Shown: positions 1-7,469 of the stretch, piece after piece
Layout: each line of letters starts with the position of its first letter
Position numbering within the stretch: position 1 is the stretch's first letter
Assembly: GCA_002529455.1 (NCBI GenBank)
Contig: NYMS01000041.1
Coordinates: 1 to 64,000 of the forward strand
Reading direction: 5' to 3'
DNA length: 64,000 nt
Source of the DNA: Glycomyces fuscus
Lineage (GTDB): Bacteria; Actinomycetota; Actinomycetes; Streptosporangiales; Streptosporangiaceae
Position numbers and translations under genes: made by a program
Notes under the pieces: model-generated
What the model was told of the DNA's origin: nothing
Database searches by the model: none
Seen by the model: the letters and a program-made list of their open reading frames with translations, nothing else

Positions 1-153
1 TACAGCGGAGCCCAGGGCGAGTGCGTCGAGGTCAACGAGACTGCGGTTCCGGAGGCTGTCCTCGTCAGGGACACGCAGAACCGGGACCTGGGCTGCCTGT
101 CCTTCCCCGGCGGCGAGTGGAGCGCGTTCCTCGGCGCTGCGTTCTCCCGGTAG
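1..153 (+). CDS. DUF397 domain protein, C-terminal end only
   Basis: Frame 1 is open from the first base to TAG at 151-153, giving 50 residues with no start in the window. The peptide has the DUF397 pattern: SGAQGECVEV near the front, then VLVRDTQ, then an aromatic/acidic ending (FPGGEWSAFLGAAF). Such proteins are small (about 60-80 aa) and in actinomycetes usually lie beside an XRE-type helix-turn-helix regulator, which would be upstream of the window. The molecular role of the family is poorly defined. A rho-independent terminator follows at once, so this is the last gene of its unit. Confidence 0.75.
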   Translation, partial: YSGAQGECVEVNETAVPEAVLVRDTQNRDLGCLSFPGGEWSAFLGAAFSR

Positions 154-169
154 CCCCAGAAGAAGTGAG

Positions 170-197
170 CCGCCCCCAGGAGACGGGGGCGGTTCTG
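170..197 (+). terminator. Rho-independent terminator after the DUF397 gene
   Basis: CCGCCCCC (170-177) pairs with GGGGGCGG (185-192) around a 7-nt loop, followed by TTCTGT. It sits 17 bp after the stop codon. Confidence 0.6.
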
Positions 198-300
198 TCT
201 GCCCGGCCGTGCTGCTGAGCCTTCCAACCGGCTTTCCAGTGTTGCGACGGGTGGCGGACCGGGCCATGCCCACGGTCGAGCGCGTTCGAGGAGGAGACCC

Positions 301-828
301 GTGGACCACGTGATCGAAGCCCCGCGCGCCGACGACGCCTCGGAGATCGCGCGGGTACTGCTGGCCGCCTGGCTCCAGACCTACCCCGACGAGCAGGCGG
401 GGATTGACGAGGAGTGGATCCGTGTGCACCGCGGCGCTGCCACCTCGCCCGAGGAGGTCGCCCAGTGGCGGGAGTTCATCGTCCGTGCTGGGTATCAGCC
501 TGATGAGCTCTTCTGTCGCGTCGTGCGCTACCAAGGTGAGATCGTCGGCTTCTTGTGTGGACGCCGGGAGGCGGACGCGGTCAACCTCGGTCCGATGTAC
601 CTGTTGCGGAAGGCTCAAGGGAGCGGCCTGGGCGGTCGGTTGATGGATGTATTCCTCGACTGGGCCGGAGAGACACCCATGCGCCTGTGGGTGACGGCCT
701 ACAACGAGCGGGCCATCCGCTTCTACCAGCGCTACGGCTTCGAAGCCACTGGCGAGCGGCTCCTCTGGCGGGGCAGGCTCCCGAACATGCGCATGGCTCG
801 CGTACCCTTGTCTGATCACGTCATCTGA
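301..828 (+). CDS. GNAT family N-acetyltransferase
   Basis: The 175-aa product has the single-domain length of GNAT enzymes, which move an acetyl group from acetyl-CoA to an amine. The acetyl-CoA pyrophosphate loop is seen around residues 105-112 (QGSGLGGRLM), after the beta-4 strand VNLGPMYLL. The C-terminal motif NERAIRFYQRYGFEATGER is the usual GNAT helix 4/beta 6-7 signature. The start is GTG 301, preceded by a purine-rich GAGGAGGAGA at 288-297. The substrate cannot be told. It is a single gene that appears to belong to the chromosome left of the integrative element; the predicted left att repeat lies 49 bp after its stop. Confidence 0.88.
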   Translation: MDHVIEAPRADDASEIARVLLAAWLQTYPDEQAGIDEEWIRVHRGAATSPEEVAQWREFIVRAGYQPDELFCRVVRYQGEIVGFLCGRREADAVNLGPMYLLRKAQGSGLGGRLMDVFLDWAGETPMRLWVTAYNERAIRFYQRYGFEATGERLLWRGRLPNMRMARVPLSDHVI

Positions 829-876
829 ACCCGTCACACTGAGAAAACCTCATTGACAGGCCACGGCACCTTACCA

Positions 877-890
877 GGACCAAAGGTCCC
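877..890. other. Candidate left attachment core of the integrative element
   Basis: GGACCAAAGGTCCC recurs with one mismatch as GGATCAAAGGTCCC at 31857-31870, just outside the integrase gene and in the same orientation. In both copies the octamer GTGCTTCA follows within a few bases (3 bp here, 12 bp on the right). The pair brackets the secretion, pilus, accessory and integrase genes. It is a candidate only, because the core is short and partly self-complementary. Confidence 0.4.
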
Positions 891-1090
891 AGTGTGCTTC
901 ATTCCTGCACCCATGACTCTCAAGGAAGAAGCGTTGGCAAGAGCTCTTCCGTTTGAGAACGGTCCCGGTTGAGTTCTGCCGTCGCGCGTGTTCTGAAAAA
1001 ACGCCGCCCCTCCGGTCGCCCTGTTGATGAGTGCTGCCCGGAGACAACCCCACCCTCCTGTCCGTGTTGGTGTATACGCAGGTGGGAGGG

Positions 1091-1108
1091 GGTTCAGTTG
1101 GTGTTCAC
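1091..1108 (-). promoter_or_regulatory. Possible SARP-type direct repeat, reverse orientation
   Basis: Read on the minus strand, GTGAACA and CTGAACC occur 11 bp apart. This is a looser version of the repeat at 1217-1235, facing the other way in the same leader. The rest of 829-1259 holds no gene I can support. Confidence 0.25.
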
Positions 1109-1216
1109 TGCTGGTGCTGCGAGGGCCCCGCGGGCGCGTGTCCCGTGCCTCCTTGGTTGATTCTTTACCCTCGCGATCACGGATTGAGTGCCCGCTGAGT
1201 GGCCCCTGAATACGCA

Positions 1217-1235
1217 GTGAACCCGTTGTGAACCC
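1217..1235 (+). promoter_or_regulatory. SARP-type operator: GTGAACCC direct repeat, 11-bp period
   Basis: GTGAACCC occurs at 1217-1224 and again at 1228-1235, exactly one helical turn apart. That is the spacing recognised by SARP winged-helix dimers, which bind heptamer repeats at or near the -35 region. The same pair (identical octamers, identical 11-bp period) lies at 23192-23210, just behind the gene for the SARP-domain protein. Here it sits 24 bp before the first ATG of the secretion operon, so it is a likely activator site for that operon. Binding is inferred. Confidence 0.55.
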
Positions 1236-1259
1236 TGCCTGAGAACGCCGACGTGTTCC

Positions 1260-2135
1260 ATGCGGATGTCATTTCTCGCTCGTATCCGAGGGGGCATCCG
1301 TGGCTTTCGCATCTTCACCGCTGGCAGTCGTCGAAACCGGCTTCGTCCGCCTGTCACCCACCCACCTGACCCTGCGGGGACCGACGTCCACCCCTGGCTC
1401 CAGAACCGCGCCTACTCCCTGTACGAGCTGCGCGGCGTCCTGATGGACGAGGGCACCCCGCACGACGTGCGCGACGCGGTCTGGCGGCACACCATCCGCG
1501 CCGCTCGCCTGTCCCAGGACTGGATGGTCGGAGCGCTCGGGCTGTGCCTGCCCGCTCTGCGGTCCACCGCCAGGAGGACGTGCCGGGGCCTGACCGCGGA
1601 CGGGGTGGACACAGTGGAGTCCGCGATCGTGTCCGAGGTGGTCCACCAGGTCCGCACCATCAACCTCGACTACGCCCGGCTGGTCTGGTACCTGACCCGG
1701 CCCGCGCACCGCGCCGCGCTCTCGGCGCGCAGGCACGAGCAGGAGGCGCCGATCCCGACCGGTGACCCGGGACAGCAGGAGGACCCTGACCCGGGGGTTC
1801 AGGCCAGCCCGGACCTGCTGCTGTTGTCCGCGGTGCGGGTGGGCGTCCTCTCGCGGGCGGAGGCGCGCCTGATCGCCCGGACCAGGCTGGAGAACGTCCC
1901 GCTGGCAGAGGAGGCCGCGGAACTGGGGGCCTCCTACAAGGCCGTGGCCAAGCGCCGCGAACGCGCTGAGGCACGCCTGCTGGAGGCGGTGCGCGCGGGC
2001 GAGGTGGTGATCGCCGACGCCCTCGTCCACGGCAGGGACCTCCCGGATCAGCGAAGCGGGCTCCGTCTCCTGGTGACGGGCGCGAAAAAGCGCTCGAAGC
2101 CGATGTCGCATCGCCTCCTTCCCCGGGCTTCTTAG
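1260..2135 (+). CDS. Sigma-70 region-4-like regulator opening the secretion operon
   Basis: This 291-aa product is soluble and basic. Around residues 196-240 it has a helix-turn-helix resembling sigma region 4 (LSRAEARLIARTRLENVPL, then LGASYKAVAKRRERAEARLL). The middle portion (VRDAVWRHTIRAARLSQDW onward) is helical and could be a degenerate region 2, but the usual -10-melting residues are not evident. It may be a divergent sigma factor or a sigma-like DNA-binding protein. ATG 1260 and ATG 1266 are both possible, and neither has a strong ribosome binding site. The 11-bp direct repeat at 1217-1235 immediately precedes it. As first gene of the operon it likely controls transfer functions; this is inference. 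Confidence 0.6.
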   Translation: MRMSFLARIRGGIRGFRIFTAGSRRNRLRPPVTHPPDPAGTDVHPWLQNRAYSLYELRGVLMDEGTPHDVRDAVWRHTIRAARLSQDWMVGALGLCLPALRSTARRTCRGLTADGVDTVESAIVSEVVHQVRTINLDYARLVWYLTRPAHRAALSARRHEQEAPIPTGDPGQQEDPDPGVQASPDLLLLSAVRVGVLSRAEARLIARTRLENVPLAEEAAELGASYKAVAKRRERAEARLLEAVRAGEVVIADALVHGRDLPDQRSGLRLLVTGAKKRSKPMSHRLLPRAS

Positions 2136-2221
2136 GGGACCAGATACGGGCACTGGGCCCCGGCGCACAGCACCGGGTGTCCGGTGCCCGGCCGGGAGCC
2201 GAGGGCGTTGAGGGGGAACAG

Positions 2222-2623
2222 GTGACAGCAGCTTCAAGTGCAGGACAGCACGCCGTCCGGTGGGCGGCAGTGCTCCCTGCCGCCGCCGGAGCGGCCGTGT
2301 GGTGGGTGGCGGCGGGTGACGACGCGGCGTGGGTGTGGGCTGCCGAGGCCACCGCGGAGTCGGCTGAGGAGGAGACCGCCGAGCTGCGCCAGGTCGTGAA
2401 CCGCATCCGCATGGTCATCATCGCCCTCGCGTCAGCGTTGGGGACCCTGTTCCTGACGATCGCGGCGGTGCGGTGGCTGGCCGCCAACGGTGAGGTCGGC
2501 GCCATCGACGGCGCCAAGCGCGCCCTGACCGGAACGGCGGTCGGCTACGGCATCGCGATCCTGGCCACGGTGCTCATGGACATCGTGGAGTGGATCGTCA
2601 GCGTGGGCGGGGCCGGCGAGTGA
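2222..2623 (+). CDS. VirB2/TrbC-like two-helix membrane protein
   Basis: The 133-aa product has an N-terminal hydrophobic stretch (about residues 13-31), an acidic linker rich in A/E, and two transmembrane helices (near 62-82 and 100-122) separated by a short loop. This is the size and plan of VirB2/TrbC pilin-like subunits found ahead of the VirB6 and VirB4 genes in Gram-positive type IV secretion loci. I prefer GTG 2222 over GTG 2177 because GAGGGGGAA lies just upstream of 2222 and the N-terminus then looks like a signal sequence. The stop overlaps the next GTG by 4 bp, implying coupled translation. Sequence identity to known pilins is not evident; the call rests on topology and position. 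Confidence 0.6.
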   Translation: MTAASSAGQHAVRWAAVLPAAAGAAVWWVAAGDDAAWVWAAEATAESAEEETAELRQVVNRIRMVIIALASALGTLFLTIAAVRWLAANGEVGAIDGAKRALTGTAVGYGIAILATVLMDIVEWIVSVGGAGE

Positions 2624-4641
2624 GCCCCGCACCGTGGGGGCGGGGTCCGGCCAGCCCGGAACCGCCCCCCTCCGACGATCCGCTGCCGCCGCCCACCGAC
2701 GACCCGCTCCCGGAACCCGAAGACCCCGGGACCCGACCCGAACCAGAGCCGGAGGAGGTACCGGCTCCGGAACCGGAGATCACCGACGACCCGCTCCCGC
2801 CCCCGCAGGACCCACGCGAGGACGAGCCGCCGCTGCGGGAGCAGTCCGAGGTGCCGGTGGAGGTGGACACCGACGAGGACGTCTTCGACTGCGGCCTGGT
2901 CGATCCCGGCTGCCACGTGTCGAACTGGTTCGCCGACTTCGTCGTGTCCGGCCTGAACCCGGCCCTGGGGTGGCTGGCGCAGAAGGCCTTCCACACCCCG
3001 GAGCCGACCGAGGGGATGCAGGCCCTGCACGGCGGCATCCTCACCACCAGCAACACGCTCTTCGTGCTGCTCATCGTGGCGGGCGGGATCGTGGCCATGG
3101 GCTATCAGACGGTGCAGAGCCGCTACTCGGCCGCCGACATCCTGCCCAGGGCGGTGTTCGCCTTCGTGGCCTCGAACTTCTCGCTGTGGGCGGCCCGGGA
3201 GATGATCCGGGCCTCCAACCAGATCTCCGCGGCCATCGGGGCCCGCGGCATCGACGCCCGCGAGGCCGCGGAGAACCTGCGCGACCGCATGGAGGTGATC
3301 CTGGAGGAGGCGCTGGTCTTCACCATCCTGCTCCTGGTGGTCGTGGTCGTGCTGCTGGTGGTGTGGATGGTCACCGAGGCGGTGCGCATCTGCATGGCCA
3401 TCGTGTTGACCATCGCCGCGCCGATGCTGCTGATCTTCCACGCCCTGCCGCAGACCAACCGGATCGCGGAGCTGTGGTGGAAGTCCATGGCGGGCCTGTG
3501 CGCGATCCCGATTGCCCAGTCGATCGTGTTCATCGCCATGGCCAGGCTCTTCTTCGAGGGGCAGATGACGATCTTCGGATCGCTGCGCCAGACCGCCGCT
3601 GCGCCGGAACCGGACCCCGGCCTGGTCCTGGACACCGGGCTCGGGCCCGAAACGACCGTCGTGCTGGCCAGCAGCGTGCTCGCCGCGCCCAGCGACGCCG
3701 ACGCGGGCGACGCGGGTTGGCTGATGAACATCATGCTACTCCTGGTCCTGCTTTATGTGCAGATCCGGATCGGCTCCTGGGTGATGAAGCTGGTCTGGCA
3801 GCCCAACCCGGGTACCTCGCCCATCGCCGCGATCCTGAAGAACATCGCGTGGATGATGGCGTTCCGCTCGGTCAGCAGCATGCGCCTGCCGTCCGCTCCA
3901 GCGTCGTCGCTGAAGTGGCAGTTCTTCTCGCCGCGCACGCCCGGCCGCACACTGCCTCGCTACACGCCCAAGCCAGCCTCGGGCCTGCAACCCCTGCAAC
4001 CCCAGGCGTGGTGGTACCGGGCCCGACACGACCCGCCTGAACCCGCCGGAGCCCTCAGCCCAGGAGGCCGACGAGCGCTGCCCGGACCCGGACCCGGCCA
4101 CTCCAACCCGGGGCCAGGAGGGCTCCGGCCCGCTGTCGGCCCCGTTGGCGGGCCCTCCGGAGGGACAGGTGGTCCGCCGTGGTCGGGAGGCCGCGCCCGC
4201 GGTCCGCTCGCGCTGACAGGACCGCGCGCCCTGCCGCCGGTCCCGCCACCGCGTCCGGCACCGTCCGCACCCGTGCGCCGCGAGCTGGAGGTGGGCCACA
4301 TGTCCGGATCACCCAGGACCGGCCAGCAGGCCCTCTTTCCCCGTCCGACTCCGCCACCGGGCCGGTCGGCGCCGTCCGCGCCGCCCGAGCGCAGGTGGCG
4401 CCAGGGTGTCCTGCCGACCCCGCCGCCGGTACGCGTTCCCGGCAGGCGCGCCGTGCAGCGACTGGGCCTGCCGGACCCGGCGCCCCGGCCCTCGGAAGGG
4501 CTGCGCCACCTGCCCGACATGCCGCCGCTGGCCTGGGGAAAGCCGCCGCACGTCAAGGGTCAGCGGGCGCTCTTTCCCAACCCCAAGCGCGTGTGGAAGC
4601 AGTACGGGCTCTTCCCGCGCCCCGACCGCGACACCAAGTGA
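2620..4641 (+). CDS. VirB6/TrbL-like polytopic channel component
   Basis: The 673-aa protein starts with about 90 residues of Pro/Glu/Asp-rich repeats (PPPSDDPLPPPTDDPLPEP), followed by a cluster of transmembrane helices between roughly residues 145 and 410 (for example FVLLIVAGGIVAMG, FTILLLVVVVVLLVVWMV and IVLTIAAPMLLIFHALP), then a long basic Pro/Arg/Gly-rich tail of about 230 residues. This is the plan of TrbL/VirB6-like proteins, which form the inner-membrane channel of type IV secretion systems. GTG 2620 overlaps the upstream stop (GTGA) and is chosen over the earlier in-frame GTG 2590. The long disordered tail is unusual and could contact peptidoglycan or partners. Confidence 0.7.
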   Translation: MSPAPWGRGPASPEPPPSDDPLPPPTDDPLPEPEDPGTRPEPEPEEVPAPEPEITDDPLPPPQDPREDEPPLREQSEVPVEVDTDEDVFDCGLVDPGCHVSNWFADFVVSGLNPALGWLAQKAFHTPEPTEGMQALHGGILTTSNTLFVLLIVAGGIVAMGYQTVQSRYSAADILPRAVFAFVASNFSLWAAREMIRASNQISAAIGARGIDAREAAENLRDRMEVILEEALVFTILLLVVVVVLLVVWMVTEAVRICMAIVLTIAAPMLLIFHALPQTNRIAELWWKSMAGLCAIPIAQSIVFIAMARLFFEGQMTIFGSLRQTAAAPEPDPGLVLDTGLGPETTVVLASSVLAAPSDADAGDAGWLMNIMLLLVLLYVQIRIGSWVMKLVWQPNPGTSPIAAILKNIAWMMAFRSVSSMRLPSAPASSLKWQFFSPRTPGRTLPRYTPKPASGLQPLQPQAWWYRARHDPPEPAGALSPGGRRALPGPGPGHSNPGPGGLRPAVGPVGGPSGGTGGPPWSGGRARGPLALTGPRALPPVPPPRPAPSAPVRRELEVGHMSGSPRTGQQALFPRPTPPPGRSAPSAPPERRWRQGVLPTPPPVRVPGRRAVQRLGLPDPAPRPSEGLRHLPDMPPLAWGKPPHVKGQRALFPNPKRVWKQYGLFPRPDRDTK

Positions 4642-4665
4642 TCCCCGGACGAGGAAGGAAACCGT

Positions 4666-5628
4666 GTGACCACCGACGAGGCGTCCGCGTGGCGGGGACG
4701 TATCCCCGCCGACATCGACCGGCCCGAACCGGTCCTGTTCAACCTGACCGCACGCCAGTGCCTGATCATCACCCCGGTTCTGGCGGGGGCGTGGGGCGCC
4801 TACCTGCTCCTGCGGGAGGCGGTACCGCTGTGGCTGTTCGTGATGGTCCTGGCCCCCGTTCTGGGCACGGCCGTCGCCCTCGCCCTGGGAGAGCGCGACG
4901 GCCGTGGCCTGGAGCAGGTCGCGGCCAGCGCCCTGGCCTGGGCGCGCGCACCCAAGCACCTGGTCCCCGCACCTTCAGGGCACGTCCCGGCACTGCCCCG
5001 GTGGGCGCCCTGTCTGCGGCGCGGCCCACGGCTGGCACCGCTGCGGCTTCCGGCGTCGGCCGTCTCTCCGGAAGGAGTGGTCGACCTGGACGGCCGGTGC
5101 GCGGTCATGATCGCCTGCAGCACCCTGCCCTTCCAGCTCGCCTCGGGACGTGAACAGGACCAGGTGCTGGCCGCCTTCGCCGGAGTGTTGGACGCCCTGG
5201 TCGAACCGGTGCAGATCCTCGTCCAGCGGCGCAGAGCTGACCTGGGCGAGTTCACCGCGATGCTGCGCGACAACGCGGCCCGCCTGCCGCACCCGGCGCT
5301 GGCCGAGGCCGCCACGGCGCACGCCGACTTCCTGGACGAGCTGACCGCCACACACGAGCTGTCCCACCAGCAGGTGCTGGTGGTGGTGACCGCGGCCGGT
5401 ACCGCCCGCCGTGCGGGTCCTGCTCTGCTGCGCAGGGCCGCCGACACCGCGGACCGCCTGGCCGCCCTCGGTATCCGCACCCAGGTCCTGGACGGAGGCG
5501 AAACCGCAGACGTCCTGCGGGCGTCGATGACCGCCCCGGGCACCCGCATCACCGACCCCGCGCCGATCGGCTGCGAGCTCGCGGACACCGGTGCCATCGA
5601 CGGACACGAGCACGAGGAGGAACGCTGA
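4666..5628 (+). CDS. PrgI/VirB3-like membrane protein preceding VirB4
   Basis: The 320-aa product starts with a PrgI-type head: IPADIDRPEPVLFNLTARQ, then two close transmembrane helices at about residues 33-70. A soluble domain of some 220 residues follows. PrgI and VirB3 proteins anchor the VirB4 ATPase to the membrane, and the gene for that ATPase starts inside this stop codon (TGATG at 5626-5630). In actinomycete conjugative loci this protein is commonly a fusion of the PrgI head with a larger cytosolic domain (SCO6880 type). GTG 4666 has GAGGAAGGAAA upstream. Confidence 0.7.
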   Translation: MTTDEASAWRGRIPADIDRPEPVLFNLTARQCLIITPVLAGAWGAYLLLREAVPLWLFVMVLAPVLGTAVALALGERDGRGLEQVAASALAWARAPKHLVPAPSGHVPALPRWAPCLRRGPRLAPLRLPASAVSPEGVVDLDGRCAVMIACSTLPFQLASGREQDQVLAAFAGVLDALVEPVQILVQRRRADLGEFTAMLRDNAARLPHPALAEAATAHADFLDELTATHELSHQQVLVVVTAAGTARRAGPALLRRAADTADRLAALGIRTQVLDGGETADVLRASMTAPGTRITDPAPIGCELADTGAIDGHEHEEER

Positions 5629-7469
5629 TGGATCTCCGCAGCCCGAAGACGCGACCCGAAACTCACGCGCTGGGCGGTCCGGCCATCCGCCTGGGGGCGC
5701 GCCACCTGGAGGTCGAGGGCGGGGTGTGCCAGACCCTCGCCGTCACCGGGTACCCCCGCGAGGTCACCGCCGGATGGGCCGAGCCCCTGCTCACCTATCC
5801 CGGGCAGCTCGACATCTCCTTCCACCTGGAACCCGTGCCCGCTCCCACCGCCGCCGCACGGTTGCGCAAACGCCGGACCCGCCTGGAGTCGGCCCACCGC
5901 ACCAGCACGTCCCAGGGGCGGGTGGAGGACCCGCACCAGGTGACGGCGGCCATGGACGCCGCCGAGATCGCCGACCGCATCGCCACCGGCCAGGGCCGCC
6001 TGTTCCGGGTGGCGGTGTACGCCACCGTGCACGCCCCCGACCTGGAGACCCTGGAGGCCGAGCTCCAACAGGTGCGTGCGCTGTGCTCGTCCCTGCTCGT
6101 GGACGCGGTCCCGGCCACGTTCCGTCCGTTGCAGGGGTGGGTCTCCACCCTGCCGCTGGGCACCGACGCGCTGGGGATGGGCCGGTCGATGGACACCGAC
6201 GCCGCAGCGACCCTGCTGCCGTTCACCTCCCCCGAGCTGGTCGCCGACCTGGGCGAGACCACGGTCGTCTACGGCACCAACGCCCACAGCAACGGACTGG
6301 TCGCCTGGGACCGGTTCTGCGGCGGCCTGGACAACCACAACGCGGTGGTCCTCGCCCGCTCAGGGGCGGGCAAGTCCTACCTCGCCAAGCTCGAAGTGCT
6401 GCGGTCCCTGCTGGTCGGAGTGGAGGTCGCTGTCATCGACCCCGAGGGCGAGTACCGCCGCCTGGCCGAGGAGGCCGGCGGCACCGTTCTGCGCCTGGGC
6501 ACCGAGGAGGGCCGACTGAACCCCTTCGCACTCCCCGAAACGGACGAGGAGGGCCAGGCGTTCACGCCGCGGGCACTGTTCCTGCACACCCTGGTCACCG
6601 CGATGGTCGGCCGGATGTTCGCGACCGAGAAGAGCGTGCTGGACCGGGCGATCATCACCGCCTACGCCGGGGCCGGGATCACGCGGGACCCCGCCACCTG
6701 GTCCCGGCCCGCGCCGGTACTCGCCGACCTGGCCGCCGCGCTGGAGGACACCGCGACCGATCCCGACACGGGGAAGGAGACCGCTCACGCCGCCCAGCAG
6801 CTGGCGGGCCGTCTGGAGCCCTTCGTCCGCGGATCGCACGCGACCCTGTTCGACGGGCCCTCCACCCACCGAGTGGGCGGGCACCTGACAGTGGTCTCGC
6901 TCAAGGAGCTGCCCGACGAGGTCCGTCCGGTCGGTGTCCTGATCGCGCTGGACGCCATCTGGCGTCACGTCACCGCGGGAACACCGGCACGGCCCCGCAT
7001 GGTCGTGGTCGACGAGGCGTGGCTGCTGCTCCAGGACCCGTCCGCGGCCCGTTACCTCGCCCGGCTGGCCAAAGCCGGACGCAGGCACTGGGCCGGGCTC
7101 ACCCTCATCACCCAGGACGTCGGCGACGTGCTCGGCACCGAGCTGGGGCGGGTGGTCATCGCCAACGCCGCCACCCAGGTCCTGCTCAAGCAGGCCCCGC
7201 AGAACCTGGACCGGGTGGCCGAGGCGTTCCACCTCTCCTCCGGGGAGGCCCACCTCGTCGGTACTGCACCCCGGGGCTCGGCACTGCTGGTCGCCGGACA
7301 CCAGAGGGTCGGCTTCCACCCGATCGCCTCACCGGCTGAACACCGGCTGATCACTTCCGACCCGGCGGAACTCGCCGCCCAGCGGGCGGAGCTCTTCGAG
7401 GAGGACGAGCGACAGGACGACGTCCCCGACCCCGATACGGACGGATTCGACATCGAGGAGCTGGTGTGA
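5628..7469 (+). CDS. VirB4-family conjugation ATPase
   Basis: This 613-aa product is the secretion ATPase of the type IV system. It has a Walker A motif ARSGAGKSYLAK near residues 243-254, an acidic DPEGEYR motif shortly after (about 270), and Walker B PRMVVVDEAWLLL near 455-467. LITQDVGDV (about 490) matches the VirB4/TrwB motif C region. The N-terminal 200 residues form the typical membrane-associated VirB4 half. It lacks long transmembrane helices and probably docks on the PrgI-like protein encoded just upstream. It energises substrate or pilin transfer. The start ATG overlaps the previous stop. Confidence 0.88.
   Translation: MDLRSPKTRPETHALGGPAIRLGARHLEVEGGVCQTLAVTGYPREVTAGWAEPLLTYPGQLDISFHLEPVPAPTAAARLRKRRTRLESAHRTSTSQGRVEDPHQVTAAMDAAEIADRIATGQGRLFRVAVYATVHAPDLETLEAELQQVRALCSSLLVDAVPATFRPLQGWVSTLPLGTDALGMGRSMDTDAAATLLPFTSPELVADLGETTVVYGTNAHSNGLVAWDRFCGGLDNHNAVVLARSGAGKSYLAKLEVLRSLLVGVEVAVIDPEGEYRRLAEEAGGTVLRLGTEEGRLNPFALPETDEEGQAFTPRALFLHTLVTAMVGRMFATEKSVLDRAIITAYAGAGITRDPATWSRPAPVLADLAAALEDTATDPDTGKETAHAAQQLAGRLEPFVRGSHATLFDGPSTHRVGGHLTVVSLKELPDEVRPVGVLIALDAIWRHVTAGTPARPRMVVVDEAWLLLQDPSAARYLARLAKAGRRHWAGLTLITQDVGDVLGTELGRVVIANAATQVLLKQAPQNLDRVAEAFHLSSGEAHLVGTAPRGSALLVAGHQRVGFHPIASPAEHRLITSDPAELAAQRAELFEEDERQDDVPDPDTDGFDIEELV

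Noticed and set aside
4800..6338. Long minus-strand open frame (over 500 codons) opposite the PrgI-like and VirB4 genes
   Set aside because: Composition is that of an antisense shadow in GC-rich DNA; no family motifs, while the plus strand has complete conserved ATPase motifs.
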